A stretch of 64,000 nt of DNA from NCBI RefSeq assembly GCF_014698445.1, contig NZ_JACJSZ010000014.1, positions 1-64,000 on the forward strand, given 5' to 3'. This DNA is from Microcystis elabens FACHB-917. GTDB lineage: Bacteria > Cyanobacteriota > Cyanobacteriia > PCC-6307 > Cyanobiaceae. A program made the position numbers and the translations under genes. The notes under the pieces are model-generated. The model was not told the DNA's origin, made no database searches, and was given only the letters and a program-made list of their open reading frames with translations. Position 1 is the first letter of the stretch. The number at the start of each line of letters is the position of its first letter. Shown here one piece after another: positions 34,077 through 43,412 of the stretch.

Positions 34077-35902
34077 GTCCATCGGCAGCCCTGGCCGCTG
34101 AAGGCCCCCCGGGTCCTGCCCCGGCAGCGACAGGGCTGCGCCGTCTGCTGAGCAGCCTGCGGCCCCACCGCCGGCTCGTCGGCCTGGCGGCCTCCTGCTC
34201 GATCCTCAACAAGCTCTTCGACCTGGCGCCCCCCGTCCTCATCGGCCTGGCGGTGGATGTGGTCGTCCAGCAGCGCACCTCCTGGCTGGCCGGCTTCGGG
34301 GTCACCACCGTGCCGGGCCAACTGGGCGTGCTGGGGGTGCTCTCGTTCCTGATCTGGAGCGCCGAATCCCTGTTCGAGTACCTCTACGCCCTGCTGTGGC
34401 GACGCCTGGCCCAGACCGTGCAGCATGAGCTGCGCATCGAGGCCTACGACCATCTGCAGCACCTGGAGATGGGCTTCTTCGAGGCCGGCAGCAGCGGACG
34501 CCTGCTCACGGTCCTCAACGACGACATCAACCAGCTGGAGCGCTTCCTCGACCAGGGTGCCAACGAGATCCTGCAACTGATCACCACCGTGCTCGCGGTG
34601 GGAGGGGCCATGGTGGTCCTCTCCCCCACGGTGGCCGGGGTCTCCTTCCTGCCGATCCCGCTGATCCTCTGGGGCTCGCTCCGCTTCCAGCAGCGTCTGG
34701 CCCCCCGCTACCGGGAGGTGCGCGAGCGGGCCGGCGACCTGGCCAGCCTGCTGAGCAACAACCTCGGCGGCATGCTCACCATCAAGAGCTACGCCGCCGA
34801 GGGGTGGGAGAAGCAGCGGCTGATCGCCCGGAGCCAGGCCTACCGGGCCAGCAACGGCCGGGCCATCCGCCTCTCGGCCGCCTTCATCCCCCTGATCCGG
34901 TTCGCGATCATGTTCGCCTTCATCGCCATCCTCGTGGTCGGAGGACTGCAGGCCTGGAGCGGCGCCATCGCGATCGGCACCTACTCGTTCCTGGTCTTCA
35001 TCACCCAGCGGCTGCTGTGGCCCCTCACCACCCTGGGGCGCACCCTCGACGACTACCAGCGGGCCATGGCCTCCACCCACCGGGTGATGGACCTGCTGGA
35101 CACCCCCGTCGCCATCCCCAGCGGCAACCGGCCGCTCCCCATCGTCGCCGTCCGCGGCCACATCCGCTTCGAGCGGGTCGACTTCGCCTATGCCGGGCGG
35201 GAACGGCTGCTCGACGCCTTCGACCTGGAGGTTCCCGCCGGCTCCACCCTCGGCATCGTGGGGGCGACGGGTTCCGGAAAGAGCACGATCGTCAAGCTGC
35301 TGCTGCGGCTCTACCCGATCCAGAGCGGCCGGATCCTGCTCGACGGCGTGGCGATCGAGGAGCTGTCCCTGCAGGACCTGCGCCGGGCCATCGGTCTCGT
35401 GAGCCAGGAGGTGTTCCTGTTCCACGGCACCGTGGCCGAGAACATCGCCTACGGCAGCTTCAGCGCCACGCGAGCGGCCATCGAGAGGGCGGCGGGCCTG
35501 GCCGAGGCGGCTGGATTCATCGAGGCCCTGCCCCAGCGGTACGACACAGTGGTGGGGGAGCGCGGCCTGCGCCTGTCCGGGGGCCAGCGGCAGCGCATCG
35601 CCCTGGCCCGGGCGATCCTCAAGGATCCGCCTGTGCTGGTGCTGGATGAGGCGACCGCCGCGGTGGACAACGAGACCGAGGCGGCCATCCAGCGCTCTCT
35701 TGATCACATCACGGCGTCCCGCACCACCCTGGTGATCGCCCACCGGCTCAGCACGGTTCGCCATGCCGACCGCATCGTGGTCATGGAACAGGGCCAGATC
35801 GTCGAGAGCGGCCGCCACGACGATCTGCTGGGCAGGAACGGGGCCTATGCCGCCCTGTGGCGGGTGCAGACGGGGCTGAGACCTGAGGAGGCCCTGCGCT
35901 GA
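34073..35902 (+). CDS. ABC exporter, fused membrane and ATPase domains
   Basis: The 609-residue half-transporter has an N-terminal six-helix domain (about 20-330). The ATPase domain has Walker A ([19 protein letters not shown]), Q loop ([11 protein letters not shown]), signature ([16 protein letters not shown]), Walker B ([10 protein letters not shown]) and the switch His ([15 protein letters not shown]). It is MsbA/BmrA-like and should act as a homodimer, exporting lipids or hydrophobic compounds. The substrate is unknown. GTG 34073 overlaps the stop of the RNA-binding protein gene. Confidence 0.9.
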   Translation: MSPSAALAAEGPPGPAPAATGLRRLLSSLRPHRRLVGLAASCSILNKLFDLAPPVLIGLAVDVVVQQRTSWLAGFGVTTVPGQLGVLGVLSFLIWSAESLFEYLYALLWRRLAQTVQHELRIEAYDHLQHLEMGFFEAGSSGRLLTVLNDDINQLERFLDQGANEILQLITTVLAVGGAMVVLSPTVAGVSFLPIPLILWGSLRFQQRLAPRYREVRERAGDLASLLSNNLGGMLTIKSYAAEGWEKQRLIARSQAYRASNGRAIRLSAAFIPLIRFAIMFAFIAILVVGGLQAWSGAIAIGTYSFLVFITQRLLWPLTTLGRTLDDYQRAMASTHRVMDLLDTPVAIPSGNRPLPIVAVRGHIRFERVDFAYAGRERLLDAFDLEVPAGSTLGIVGATGSGKSTIVKLLLRLYPIQSGRILLDGVAIEELSLQDLRRAIGLVSQEVFLFHGTVAENIAYGSFSATRAAIERAAGLAEAAGFIEALPQRYDTVVGERGLRLSGGQRQRIALARAILKDPPVLVLDEATAAVDNETEAAIQRSLDHITASRTTLVIAHRLSTVRHADRIVVMEQGQIVESGRHDDLLGRNGAYAALWRVQTGLRPEEALR

Positions 35903-35918
35903 GCCCGGTGGGATTAGC

Positions 35919-36896
35919 GTGTCTTCGATGGAGAGATCGAAGCCCAGGAATGGGGACCGGCCCACGAACAGGGCCCGGACCAGATCAGCCCGACGGCGCA
36001 CTCCCGTGCTCCTCGCCGTGGTCTGCGGCCTCGGGGCAGGCCTGCTGCTGGCCGGACCCCTGGCCCATCTGATCTCGGCCAGGGCCACCGCCGGGGGCAA
36101 CCCGTCGCTGACGAATCCCTTCGCCGCCTGGAGCGGCGGCATGGACCGTCAGGACGTCCTGATTCTGGGCACCGACGTGGGCGGTGGCAACACCGACGTG
36201 ATCGCCACCCTGCGCATCGACGGCAAGCGGACCAGCATCACCCAGATCCCCCGCGACACGTACATCGAGGCCGACAGCTTCGGTCCCGTCAAGATCAACG
36301 CCCTCTACAACCTGGGAGGCATCGAGGCCGTGAAGCGGGAGGTCTCCCAGCGACTCGGCCGGCCCATTCAGCACCACCTGGTCGTCAACCTCTCCTCGAT
36401 CCGCCAGATGGCCGATGTTCTCGGGGGCATCGAGGTGGACGTTCCCAAGCGCATGGAATACGTCGACCACAGCCAGGGGCTGTCGATCGATCTGCAGCCG
36501 GGCATGCAGACCCTGCGCGGCAAGGATCTGGAGGGCTTCCTGCGCTTCCGCCACGACGAAACGGGCGACCTGGGGCGCATGGACCGCCAGCAGCTGGCCC
36601 TGAAGTCCCTGTTCCGCAAACTCACCCGGCCCGAATACCTTGTGCGCCTGCCGGCCCTGATGATGGCGGCCCGCAAGGACATCAAGACCGACCTCGGCCC
36701 CATGGAGCTCGGCGGGCTGATCTCGGCCATGGGCAGCACCCAGCTCGACACCCAGCGCCTGGACGGCCGCCCCTTCTACAAGGACGGCATCAGCTATTGG
36801 GACGCCATCTGGCCGGATCAGGAAGACGACCCCCTGGAGGCTGGCAACGAGGGCCAGGCCAACGCTACGAACGGCCGCCACCGTTTCCTTTTCTGA
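35919..36896 (+). CDS. LytR-CpsA-Psr family protein
   Basis: A basic N-terminus and one membrane helix (TPVLLAVVCGLGAGLLLAGP) precede the LCP domain. The domain has DVLILGTDVGGGNTDVIATL, the conserved arginine/aspartate site ITQIPRDTYIE, the INALYNLGG region and GFLRFRHDETGDLGRMDRQQ. LCP enzymes transfer lipid-linked glycopolymers to peptidoglycan outside the cytoplasmic membrane. The start is GTG 35919; ATG 35928 is an alternative. Its 3' end overlaps the convergent MgtC gene by 32 bases. Confidence 0.88.
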   Translation: MSSMERSKPRNGDRPTNRARTRSARRRTPVLLAVVCGLGAGLLLAGPLAHLISARATAGGNPSLTNPFAAWSGGMDRQDVLILGTDVGGGNTDVIATLRIDGKRTSITQIPRDTYIEADSFGPVKINALYNLGGIEAVKREVSQRLGRPIQHHLVVNLSSIRQMADVLGGIEVDVPKRMEYVDHSQGLSIDLQPGMQTLRGKDLEGFLRFRHDETGDLGRMDRQQLALKSLFRKLTRPEYLVRLPALMMAARKDIKTDLGPMELGGLISAMGSTQLDTQRLDGRPFYKDGISYWDAIWPDQEDDPLEAGNEGQANATNGRHRFLF

Positions 36897-37380
36897 TCCC
36901 CTCGGTCGTTTCGGCAGGCGCATCGCCCCCGTCGGGGGGGTGGCCGTCCCGGTCGGAAAGGGTGATCAGGGCCAGACCGAGGGCCATCAGGACCGGCACC
37001 GGACTGGAGACGGCCACGGTGACGCCCAGGGCCGCCGTGAACCAGATCGAGGCGGCACTGCTCAGGCCGCGCACCTCGGGAACGCCGTGTTTCGGTCGCA
37101 CCGGAGGCACCAGGATCTCGCCGGCCCCCAGGAAGCCGATGCCCGCCGCCACCCCCTGGATCACGCGGCTGCGGGCCTGGGCATCGGGGCCGGCCGCCAG
37201 AACCATCAGGCAGGCACTCATCCCCACCAGCACATGGACCCGCAGCCGATTGGGGTGGGCGCGGCTGCCGTGATGAGCCCGGTTGATGCCCACCGCCAAT
37301 CCGCAGAGCACCGCCATCCCCAGCCGCAGCAGGGCCTCCAGATCGGGGCTCAACGAGAGGACCATGGCTGTCCGCGGCAC
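36865..37380 (-). CDS. MgtC/SapB-family membrane protein
   Basis: The 171-residue protein has four to five hydrophobic helices and the family signatures LLRLGMAVLCGLAVGINRA, RVHVLVGMSACLMVLA, GVAAGIGFLGAGEILV and GLSSAASIWFTAALGVTVA. MgtC proteins affect magnesium homeostasis and ATP synthase in other bacteria. The role in cyanobacteria is unproven. It overlaps the 3' end of the LCP gene tail to tail. Confidence 0.85.
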   Translation of the reverse strand: MPRTAMVLSLSPDLEALLRLGMAVLCGLAVGINRAHHGSRAHPNRLRVHVLVGMSACLMVLAAGPDAQARSRVIQGVAAGIGFLGAGEILVPPVRPKHGVPEVRGLSSAASIWFTAALGVTVAVSSPVPVLMALGLALITLSDRDGHPPDGGDAPAETTEGIRKGNGGGRS

Positions 37381-37469
37381 GGTGAGGGCTGATCAACCCT
37401 GGCGCATCGGCGAACCGCCGTGGACGATGGGTCTCCACAGGCTCCTGCCAGCCCAGCCCCTCGAGGTCC

Positions 37470-38768
37470 GTGCCGTCCGCCCTGCTTCGCATCAGCCGGA
37501 GGCCCGAGGCTGACGCCACGGCTGCCACGCCCCTGTCCCCACCGCAGGCCCCCGGGGGCCGCCCGGCAGCGGTGCTGGCGCTGGCGCTCCTGCTGCTGGC
37601 CGCTGCCGGCCTGGGTGGATCTGGAGCTGGTGATCCTGGCCGAACCGATGGCCAATCCCGTCGGCGGCCTGGTGCAGCAGGCGAGCTGGATCCAGCAGTC
37701 CACGCTGGCCCTGACACTGCGGCCCCCCGACGGCGCAGCCACCCCCGGGGAAGGGAAGCGTTGGGCGCTGCATCTGGCCGTCGCCCACTTCAGCGGCGAT
37801 CCTGCCTACGCCCAGCGGCTGGGGGCGGCGCTGCCCCTTCAGGAGGTGGCCAACCCGGTGGACTTCTGGCTCACCCGCGCCAGCCTGGAACGCCGCTCCG
37901 ACGACGGCCGCTGGAGCCTGGAGGCCGGGCTGGTGGCCATGACCCCCGACCTGTTCAGCACCCCGATCGAGGGCTTCTATGTCTATGACTCCCTCAATGG
38001 GGCGCCGGTGCTGTTCACGATCCCGAATTTCCCGGTCTTTCCCGTGGCGGCGCCGGGCGCCATGCTGGCACTGCGGCCGAACCTTGCCACCACCCTGCGT
38101 CTGGCCAGCTTCAACCTCGCCGCCACCGACGATGTCACCAGGCGTCTGGGGACCGCCAGCGGCCTTCCCCCCGGGCGGGGCTGGACCCACCAGCTCCAGT
38201 GGAGCTGGGCGGCCCCCTGGCTCAACCGACGGCTGGGGGCACCGATCGCCGCCTGCCGCGGCAGGGGCGGTCTGCAGGTCCGGCGCCGGACCTGCCGCCA
38301 GCCGATGGCCGTCGAGCGGCAGCTGCCCGGTGGACTGCTGCAGCTGGACGCCTATGGCGGGACCGAGCCGAACCGGGGTGTGTACGGTAGCGCCACCGTG
38401 CCCGTGGCCCTGCCCTGGGGGCTGGACCATCGACTCTGGCTGGACCATCGACTCTGGGCCGCCGCCGCCGCGGGTTTCGACACCACCCCCAATCCCACTC
38501 CCAGCTACCTCGGCGGTGGGCTGGTGAGTCAGGGGGTGCTGCCCGGCCGACCCTCGACCTGCTGATCCTCGGGGTGGCCCGCACCGGTTTCAGTGCGATC
38601 CGCCAGCCCGGTCTCAGCGACGAGGGGGTGGTGGAGTTCGGGTACCAGATGCGGATCAATGAGTCGATCAGCCTTCAGCCGAGCCTGCAGTGGATCCTCA
38701 ATCCCGGCGGAGCCGGCCGTGTGCCGGGCCTGTTCGCGGCGGGCCTGCAGCTGGGTTTCAACTTCTAG
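37470..38768 (+). pseudogene. OprB-like carbohydrate porin with two frame breaks
   Basis: A signal-peptide start is read from GTG 37470 (AAVLALALLLLAAAGLG). The barrel then continues in the next frame from about 37615 (VDLELVILAEPMANPVGGLV). It holds there to about 38550 (TPIEGFYVYDSLNGAPVLF, YLGGGLVSQGVLPGRP). The last strands return to the first frame (LLILGVARTGFSAIRQPGLS to the C-terminal LQLGFNF). So two indels, near 37610 and 38550, break one gene of about 433 codons. An 18-base tandem duplication also lies inside. No SLH domain is present, unlike the intact porin at 8216. TolC follows 15 bases later. Confidence 0.6.
38422..38457 (+). repeat. 18-bp perfect tandem duplication inside the porin pseudogene
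   Basis: CTGGACCATCGACTCTGG occurs twice head to tail (38422-38439 and 38440-38457), adding the peptide LDHRLW in frame. No homologous spacer separates the copies, which suggests a recent slippage or unequal-exchange event. Confidence 0.85.
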
Positions 38769-38783
38769 AAGCCGGAAGGGCCG

Positions 38784-40556
38784 ATGTCGAGCAAGCTGGG
38801 CGCCGGATGGGGGACTCAGGGATCCATGGGGGGGTGCGGAACGGAGCGGCCCCTGGCCGGGTGGATCCTCGCCGCACTGCTGCTGGGCTTCGGTCTGGGA
38901 TCGGGGCCCGTCGCAGCCCAGCCCCTGCCGGTGGCGGGCGACGGCGACGTGCGCAGCCTCGAGCGCCGCTGGAACGAACTGGATCGCCAGATCCGGGCCC
39001 TCGAGCAGCTGCTGCCCGCCGAGGCGGGCCCCCCACTGGGGGGTGCGAACATGGTCCCACTGCCGGAGGTGCTGCTGGGCCCGGAGGCCGCCGGCTCGGC
39101 CCCAGGGCCGTCGCAGTTGAGCGCTCCCCTGCCGCCGCTGGCGCTGCCGGAAGCCGGCGACCTCCGCCCCGGCCAGCTCCAGGCCCTGAGCCTCGAGCAG
39201 TCGCTGGCCATCGGCTTCGCCAACAGTCCCGGCCTGCAGGCCCGCCGCGAGGCAGTGGCGGCGGCCCTGGCCGAGCTGCAGAGCCAGATGGGCACCTACT
39301 GGCCCCGGATCACCGCCTACGCCGCCGGTGGCACCGACCAGTCGAGCACCAGCTTCTTCTCCCCCACCGGCACCGGGAGCCTGTTCCCGCCCACCAGCCC
39401 CCTGTTCATCCCCCCCGGCGGCAGGGGCTCCTTCAACAGCAACGCCAACGGGCTCTCCGGAGGCCTGGGGCTGCGCTACGACCTGCTGGACCTCGCCCGC
39501 AGCCCGAAGACACGGGCCGCCCTGGCGCGGCTTCGCAGCACCCGGCTGGATTACGCCGATGCCCTGCGGCGGCTGCAGCTGTCCCTGAGCGAGAGCTACT
39601 ACCAGCTGCAGCGGGCGGACCAGCTGGTGCGCATCCGGGAGGCCGTGGTGAGCAACGACCTGCTGATCCTTCAGGACAGCCTGGATCTCAAGCAGGCCGG
39701 GCTGGTTCCCCGCCTCGACGTGCTGCGCCGCCAGGCGATCGAAGCCGATGGCCAGGAACAGCTGATCGCGGCCCTGGCGGAACGGGCGGTCGCCCGCCGC
39801 CGGCTGGCGGCCCTGCTCAACCTGCCGCCCCAGCTGACCCCCACCGCCAGCGACCCGATCCGCCTGCAGCCCCGCTGGCCCCTGGACCTGGAGACCAGCC
39901 TGCGGGCCTCCTACCGGGACAACCCGGAACTGGAGGCCCTGCTGGCCACCCGCGAGGCGCTCCTGCGCCAGAAGGATGCGGTCGCCGCCGAGCTGCTGCC
40001 GAAGCTGTCGCTGTTCGCCGACGCCGGCGCCGGCGCCAGCAACGCCAACAACTGGAACGTCCGCGTCGCCGACGGCGGCTGCTGCGGCGCCACGGTGCCC
40101 ACCTCCCTCAACACGTACGGCACCGACTGGTCGGTGGGCCTGGCGGTGAGCTGGCTGCTCTTCGATGCCGGCACCACCCGGGGCCAGGCCCGGGCCCTGG
40201 CCCGCCGCGGTGCGGCGGTGGCCCAGCAGTACGCCGCCCAGCGCAACGACATCCGACTGCGGATCGAGCAGGCCTTCCTGGGGCACGAGGCCAGCCTGGC
40301 CCGCCTTGTGGCCGCCAGGCGGGGGGTCACCGCCAGCCTGGAGGCCTTCCGGGACGCCCGCCTGCGTTACCAGGCGGGCCTGAGCAGCGAGCTGGACCTC
40401 TCCAACACGCAGGAACGGCTGATCGCCAGCCTGGTGCATCGGCTCGAGGCCACTGTGAACGTCAACATCACCTACGCCCAGCTGCTGCGCGAACTGCTGC
40501 CCATGCCGACCGACCCGGAGGCACCTGTTCCGGCACGCCTGCAGTGGACCCCATGA
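38784..40556 (+). CDS. TolC-family outer-membrane efflux protein
   Basis: The 590-residue product has a signal peptide (LAGWILAALLLGFGLGSGPV), a short N-terminal coiled-coil (RSLERRWNELDRQIRALEQL) and two TolC repeats (about 130-350 and 365-580). The repeats have LSLEQSLAIGFANSPGLQAR, YYQLQRADQLVRIREAVVSN and DAGTTRGQARALARRGAAVA. It should form the trimeric outer-membrane duct for type I secretion or drug efflux. Its ATGA overlaps the ClC-family gene rather than a pump gene. Confidence 0.88.
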   Translation: MSSKLGAGWGTQGSMGGCGTERPLAGWILAALLLGFGLGSGPVAAQPLPVAGDGDVRSLERRWNELDRQIRALEQLLPAEAGPPLGGANMVPLPEVLLGPEAAGSAPGPSQLSAPLPPLALPEAGDLRPGQLQALSLEQSLAIGFANSPGLQARREAVAAALAELQSQMGTYWPRITAYAAGGTDQSSTSFFSPTGTGSLFPPTSPLFIPPGGRGSFNSNANGLSGGLGLRYDLLDLARSPKTRAALARLRSTRLDYADALRRLQLSLSESYYQLQRADQLVRIREAVVSNDLLILQDSLDLKQAGLVPRLDVLRRQAIEADGQEQLIAALAERAVARRRLAALLNLPPQLTPTASDPIRLQPRWPLDLETSLRASYRDNPELEALLATREALLRQKDAVAAELLPKLSLFADAGAGASNANNWNVRVADGGCCGATVPTSLNTYGTDWSVGLAVSWLLFDAGTTRGQARALARRGAAVAQQYAAQRNDIRLRIEQAFLGHEASLARLVAARRGVTASLEAFRDARLRYQAGLSSELDLSNTQERLIASLVHRLEATVNVNITYAQLLRELLPMPTDPEAPVPARLQWTP

Positions 40557-41956
40557 CGGACTCCGCCGCGGCGATCGATGCCGCCGACACCCGGCGCGAC
40601 GGCATCCTGACTCGGGGGCAGGTGGTCGCCCTGCTGCTGGCCTCCCTGCCGTTGCTGGTGGTGCTGCAGCCCTACCAGTGGCTCTCGGCCCTCGGCTTCC
40701 GCCTCCAGCAGTTCTGGCCCCTGGGCGCGGGAGGGGGGGTCCCCGGCGGCAGCCTGCTGCTGGTCTTCGCCGGCACGGCACTGCTGGCCCTGCTGGCGAA
40801 CGGCCCCCTGAGCGGCGGCCGGGGCGGCGGATTGACCGGGGTGCTGGCCCTGCAGCTGGAACGGGTCCAGCAGGGTCCCTCCCGCACCGCCGCCCTGGCG
40901 TCCCTGGAGCTCAGGCGCCAGCTGCTCCGGCTGCCGTTGCTGGTGCTCACCCACGGCGCCAGCCTGACGGTGGGGCTGGAGTCGCCCTCCGCCTCCCTAG
41001 GGGCGAGCCTGCTGCTGGCCCTGCGGGCGAGGCTGGCGCCCCTGCAGCGCCTGCCGTTGCCGGTGCTGCTGGCGACGGGCGCCGGCGCCGGCCTGGGCAT
41101 TGCCTTCAACTCCGTCCTGCTGGGGGTCACCTACGCCGTCGAGGAGCTCTGCCGGCGGCGCTCGGCGGCCCTCATCAACGGCACCCTCCTGACCACAGGA
41201 GCGGGAGTCCTACTCGGCGTCGCCACCGGCCTCTGGGGCGGCACCCCGGAGGCGGCGCCGGCCCACCAGGCCGGCATCAGCCTGCTGGTGGGCGGTGGCC
41301 CCGACCTGATCATCCCGGCCCTGCTGCTCACCCTCACGGCGGGCTGGCTGGGGGGCGTGTTCAGCGTCGCCACCGCCTGGATGGCGGGGTGCTGGGGCCG
41401 CTGGCTGGCCAGGCCCGCGAAGGAGGGGGCATCCAGATCGGTCAGACCCCTGGCGTGGGCGCTGCTGGCCGCTCTGGTGATCAGCCTGGCGGCCCTCGCC
41501 AGCGACGGCTGGAGTCTCAATGACGGCCAGCTGCTGATCCTGCGCATGGCCTACGGCGACGATCGCCCGGGACTGGAGATCCTCCCCTGGCGGCTGCTGG
41601 CCTCGGTGGTCAGCATCGCCATCGGTGCCCCTGGAGGGGTGATGCACGATGCGATGTCCCTGGGAGCGCTGCTGGCCGGTCCCCTCATCGGCGGCCTGCC
41701 GCCCCTGGAACGCCAGCTGCTGGTGTGGACCGGGGCGACGGCCCTGTTCAGCGGGGCCTGCCGTACGCCCCTGTTCTGCGCCCTGTTCGTGATGCAGATC
41801 GCCGGAGCCATGGCGCTGCTGCCCTGGCTGCTGCTGGTGGCCGGACTCGCCGCACCGATCGGCCGCTGGGTAGGGGAAGAGACCTGGAACGAGGTGCAAC
41901 TGGAACACTGGCTGGAGATTCAGGGAGTCAAGGAGACAAAACAGATGAAAGCGTGA
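40553..41956 (+). CDS. ClC-family chloride channel/transporter
   Basis: ATG 40553 overlaps the tolC-like stop. The 467-residue protein is strongly hydrophobic with about ten or more helices. It keeps ClC landmarks: THGASLTVGLESPSASLGAS (the GxExP selectivity/gating segment with Glu), GIAFNSVLLGVTYAVEEL and IGAPGGVMHDAMSLGALLAG. It likely exchanges chloride or other anions for protons. Sequence is divergent from E. coli ClcA, so ion preference is open. Confidence 0.82.
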   Translation: MTDSAAAIDAADTRRDGILTRGQVVALLLASLPLLVVLQPYQWLSALGFRLQQFWPLGAGGGVPGGSLLLVFAGTALLALLANGPLSGGRGGGLTGVLALQLERVQQGPSRTAALASLELRRQLLRLPLLVLTHGASLTVGLESPSASLGASLLLALRARLAPLQRLPLPVLLATGAGAGLGIAFNSVLLGVTYAVEELCRRRSAALINGTLLTTGAGVLLGVATGLWGGTPEAAPAHQAGISLLVGGGPDLIIPALLLTLTAGWLGGVFSVATAWMAGCWGRWLARPAKEGASRSVRPLAWALLAALVISLAALASDGWSLNDGQLLILRMAYGDDRPGLEILPWRLLASVVSIAIGAPGGVMHDAMSLGALLAGPLIGGLPPLERQLLVWTGATALFSGACRTPLFCALFVMQIAGAMALLPWLLLVAGLAAPIGRWVGEETWNEVQLEHWLEIQGVKETKQMKA

Positions 41957-42129
41957 TGAAGATGCCACCCGTTCCCTAACTTGACGAACACCACTGCCGC
42001 CGTCACAGCTCAGGAGCGGACAGGGGACAGATAAGCAGGACAAAGCTAAACTCCAGTGCAGACCGGTGGTCCACGAATTGATTCACATACGCCAACCGGT
42101 CAACTCGCCATGCAGCAAAGAGGGCTCCA

Positions 42130-43348
42130 TTGAAACCGCCTGAGACCCCTGACGACGAACAGCTTCGCCTGGCAAAGCTTCACTCCCTGTGTCTTCTCGA
42201 CACCGGCAAGGAGTCCCGTTTCGATCGGCTCACAAATCTGGCCCAGAAGATCTTCAAGACGCCGATCGCCATGGTCAGCCTGGTGGATGAACATCGGCAA
42301 TGGCCGAAATCCTCCGCGGGTCTGGATGCATCCGATACCCCGAGAAACGTTTCGTTCTGAGCCCACGCCATCCTCGGGTCCGATGTGTTCATCGTCTTCA
42401 ATACCCTGGAAGACGTCCGCTTCCACGACAATCCTCTTGTTCAGGGCGAGCCCCATATCCGCTTCTATGCCCGCTGCCCCTTGACGTTTGACAATCGCCG
42501 GATCGGCACCCTCTGCATAGCGGATCAGACACCGCGAACCCTGGATGGGGAGCAGGTCGACATCCTGAGGGATCTGCGAAGGTCGTCGATCCCTGGTGGC
42601 CACCACCCTGCTGGCCACCAGGGATCGACTCACGGGCCTGGAGAACAGACGCGGCTTCCTTGCCCTCGCCCAGCAGAGCCTCCAACTCAGCACGCGCCAG
42701 GCGACACCGGTCTCGCTGCTTTATCTCGACCTGAATGATTTCCAGCGCATCAACGAGGTCCACGGCCGCCAGGCGGGCGATGACGTGCTGATCGCCTTGG
42801 CTGATCTGATCAAGGAAGTCTGCCGGGACTCCGATGTGGTGGCCAGACTCGGTGGCGATGATTTTGTGGTCCTGCTGATCAACGCAACCCGTGAGCAGGT
42901 GGAGATCGTTGTCCATCGCATCGAAAAGGCCGTCGCTCACGACAGCAGACTGTCCAGCAAGGGCCATGGTCTCTCGTTTTCCTTCGGCATCACGGCCTAT
43001 CAGCCGGAGCGCCATGAATCCATTGTCGAACTGCTGGCCGATGGAGAGTTGCTGATGCATGAGATCAAGCAGCTGCAACGCCTCCAGCTCGAGGACGGTG
43101 CGGAACCGGCGTCGGTGTCCTCGGATGGCGGGCGGCCTGAGGCCTGCTCCAGCAGCGGCAGGGCTGACGCCCGGCCGGGTCAGGGCCGGGACCGATGGGC
43201 CAATGCCCTGCGTCGTGGGATCATTCCGGCCGTGACGAAAACCAGCGCTCGATCCTGTAGCCCAGGATCACCAGCAGCACCACCAGCCAGAACCACAGTT
43301 CCGGGGGGTTGGCGTTGCACAGCACCACCAGCAGCACCACCTCACTGA
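42130..43348 (+). pseudogene. GAF-GGDEF diguanylate cyclase gene, broken by a nonsense codon and a frameshift
   Basis: A TTG start at 42130 opens a GAF domain (DRLTNLAQKIFKTPIAMVSL). The frame hits TGA at 42358-42360, exactly where relatives have the Cys of SFCAHAIL, and continues in frame (AHAILGSDVFIVFNTLEDVR, PHIRFYARCPLTF). Near 42590, at a perfect inverted repeat, the frame changes. The GGDEF domain follows in the new frame (RDRLTGLENRRGF, VARLGGDDFVVLL with an intact GGDDF site, LSFSFGITAYQPERHES). The last 80 codons after about 43100 no longer look like coding sequence. A single c-di-GMP synthase is therefore inactive as one chain. The GGDEF half could be made from GTG 42596. Confidence 0.75.
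42585..42629. repeat. 18-bp perfect inverted repeat at the frame break of the diguanylate cyclase gene
   Basis: GTCGATCCCTGGTGGCCA (42585-42602) and its exact complement (42612-42629) flank a nine-base loop. Such a strong hairpin inside a coding region is unusual. It coincides with the point where the reading frame shifts, which suggests that template switching made both. Confidence 0.85.
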
Positions 43349-43412
43349 CCAGCCAGGGGAGCTCCTGGCGCAGCAGGGGATTGCGGATCTGCCAACGGGG
43401 ACGATCGCTCAT
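43221..43412 (-). CDS. Small membrane protein encoded after hlyD, 63 aa
   Basis: ATG 43412 overlaps the stop of the HlyD gene. The product has a soluble start (SDRPRWQIRNPLLRQELPW), then one or two hydrophobic helices (LVSEVVLLVVLCNANPPELW and FWLVVLLVILGYRIERWF) and a short basic end. No family recognised. Translational coupling suggests it works with the HlyD protein, for instance as a small inner-membrane subunit. Confidence 0.6.
   Translation of the reverse strand: MSDRPRWQIRNPLLRQELPWLVSEVVLLVVLCNANPPELWFWLVVLLVILGYRIERWFSSRPE

Noticed and set aside
33480-34308. Minus-strand Ala/Thr- and His/Arg-rich frames opposite the RNA-binding protein
   Set aside because: These are the complement of the Gly-rich repeat tail and not coding.
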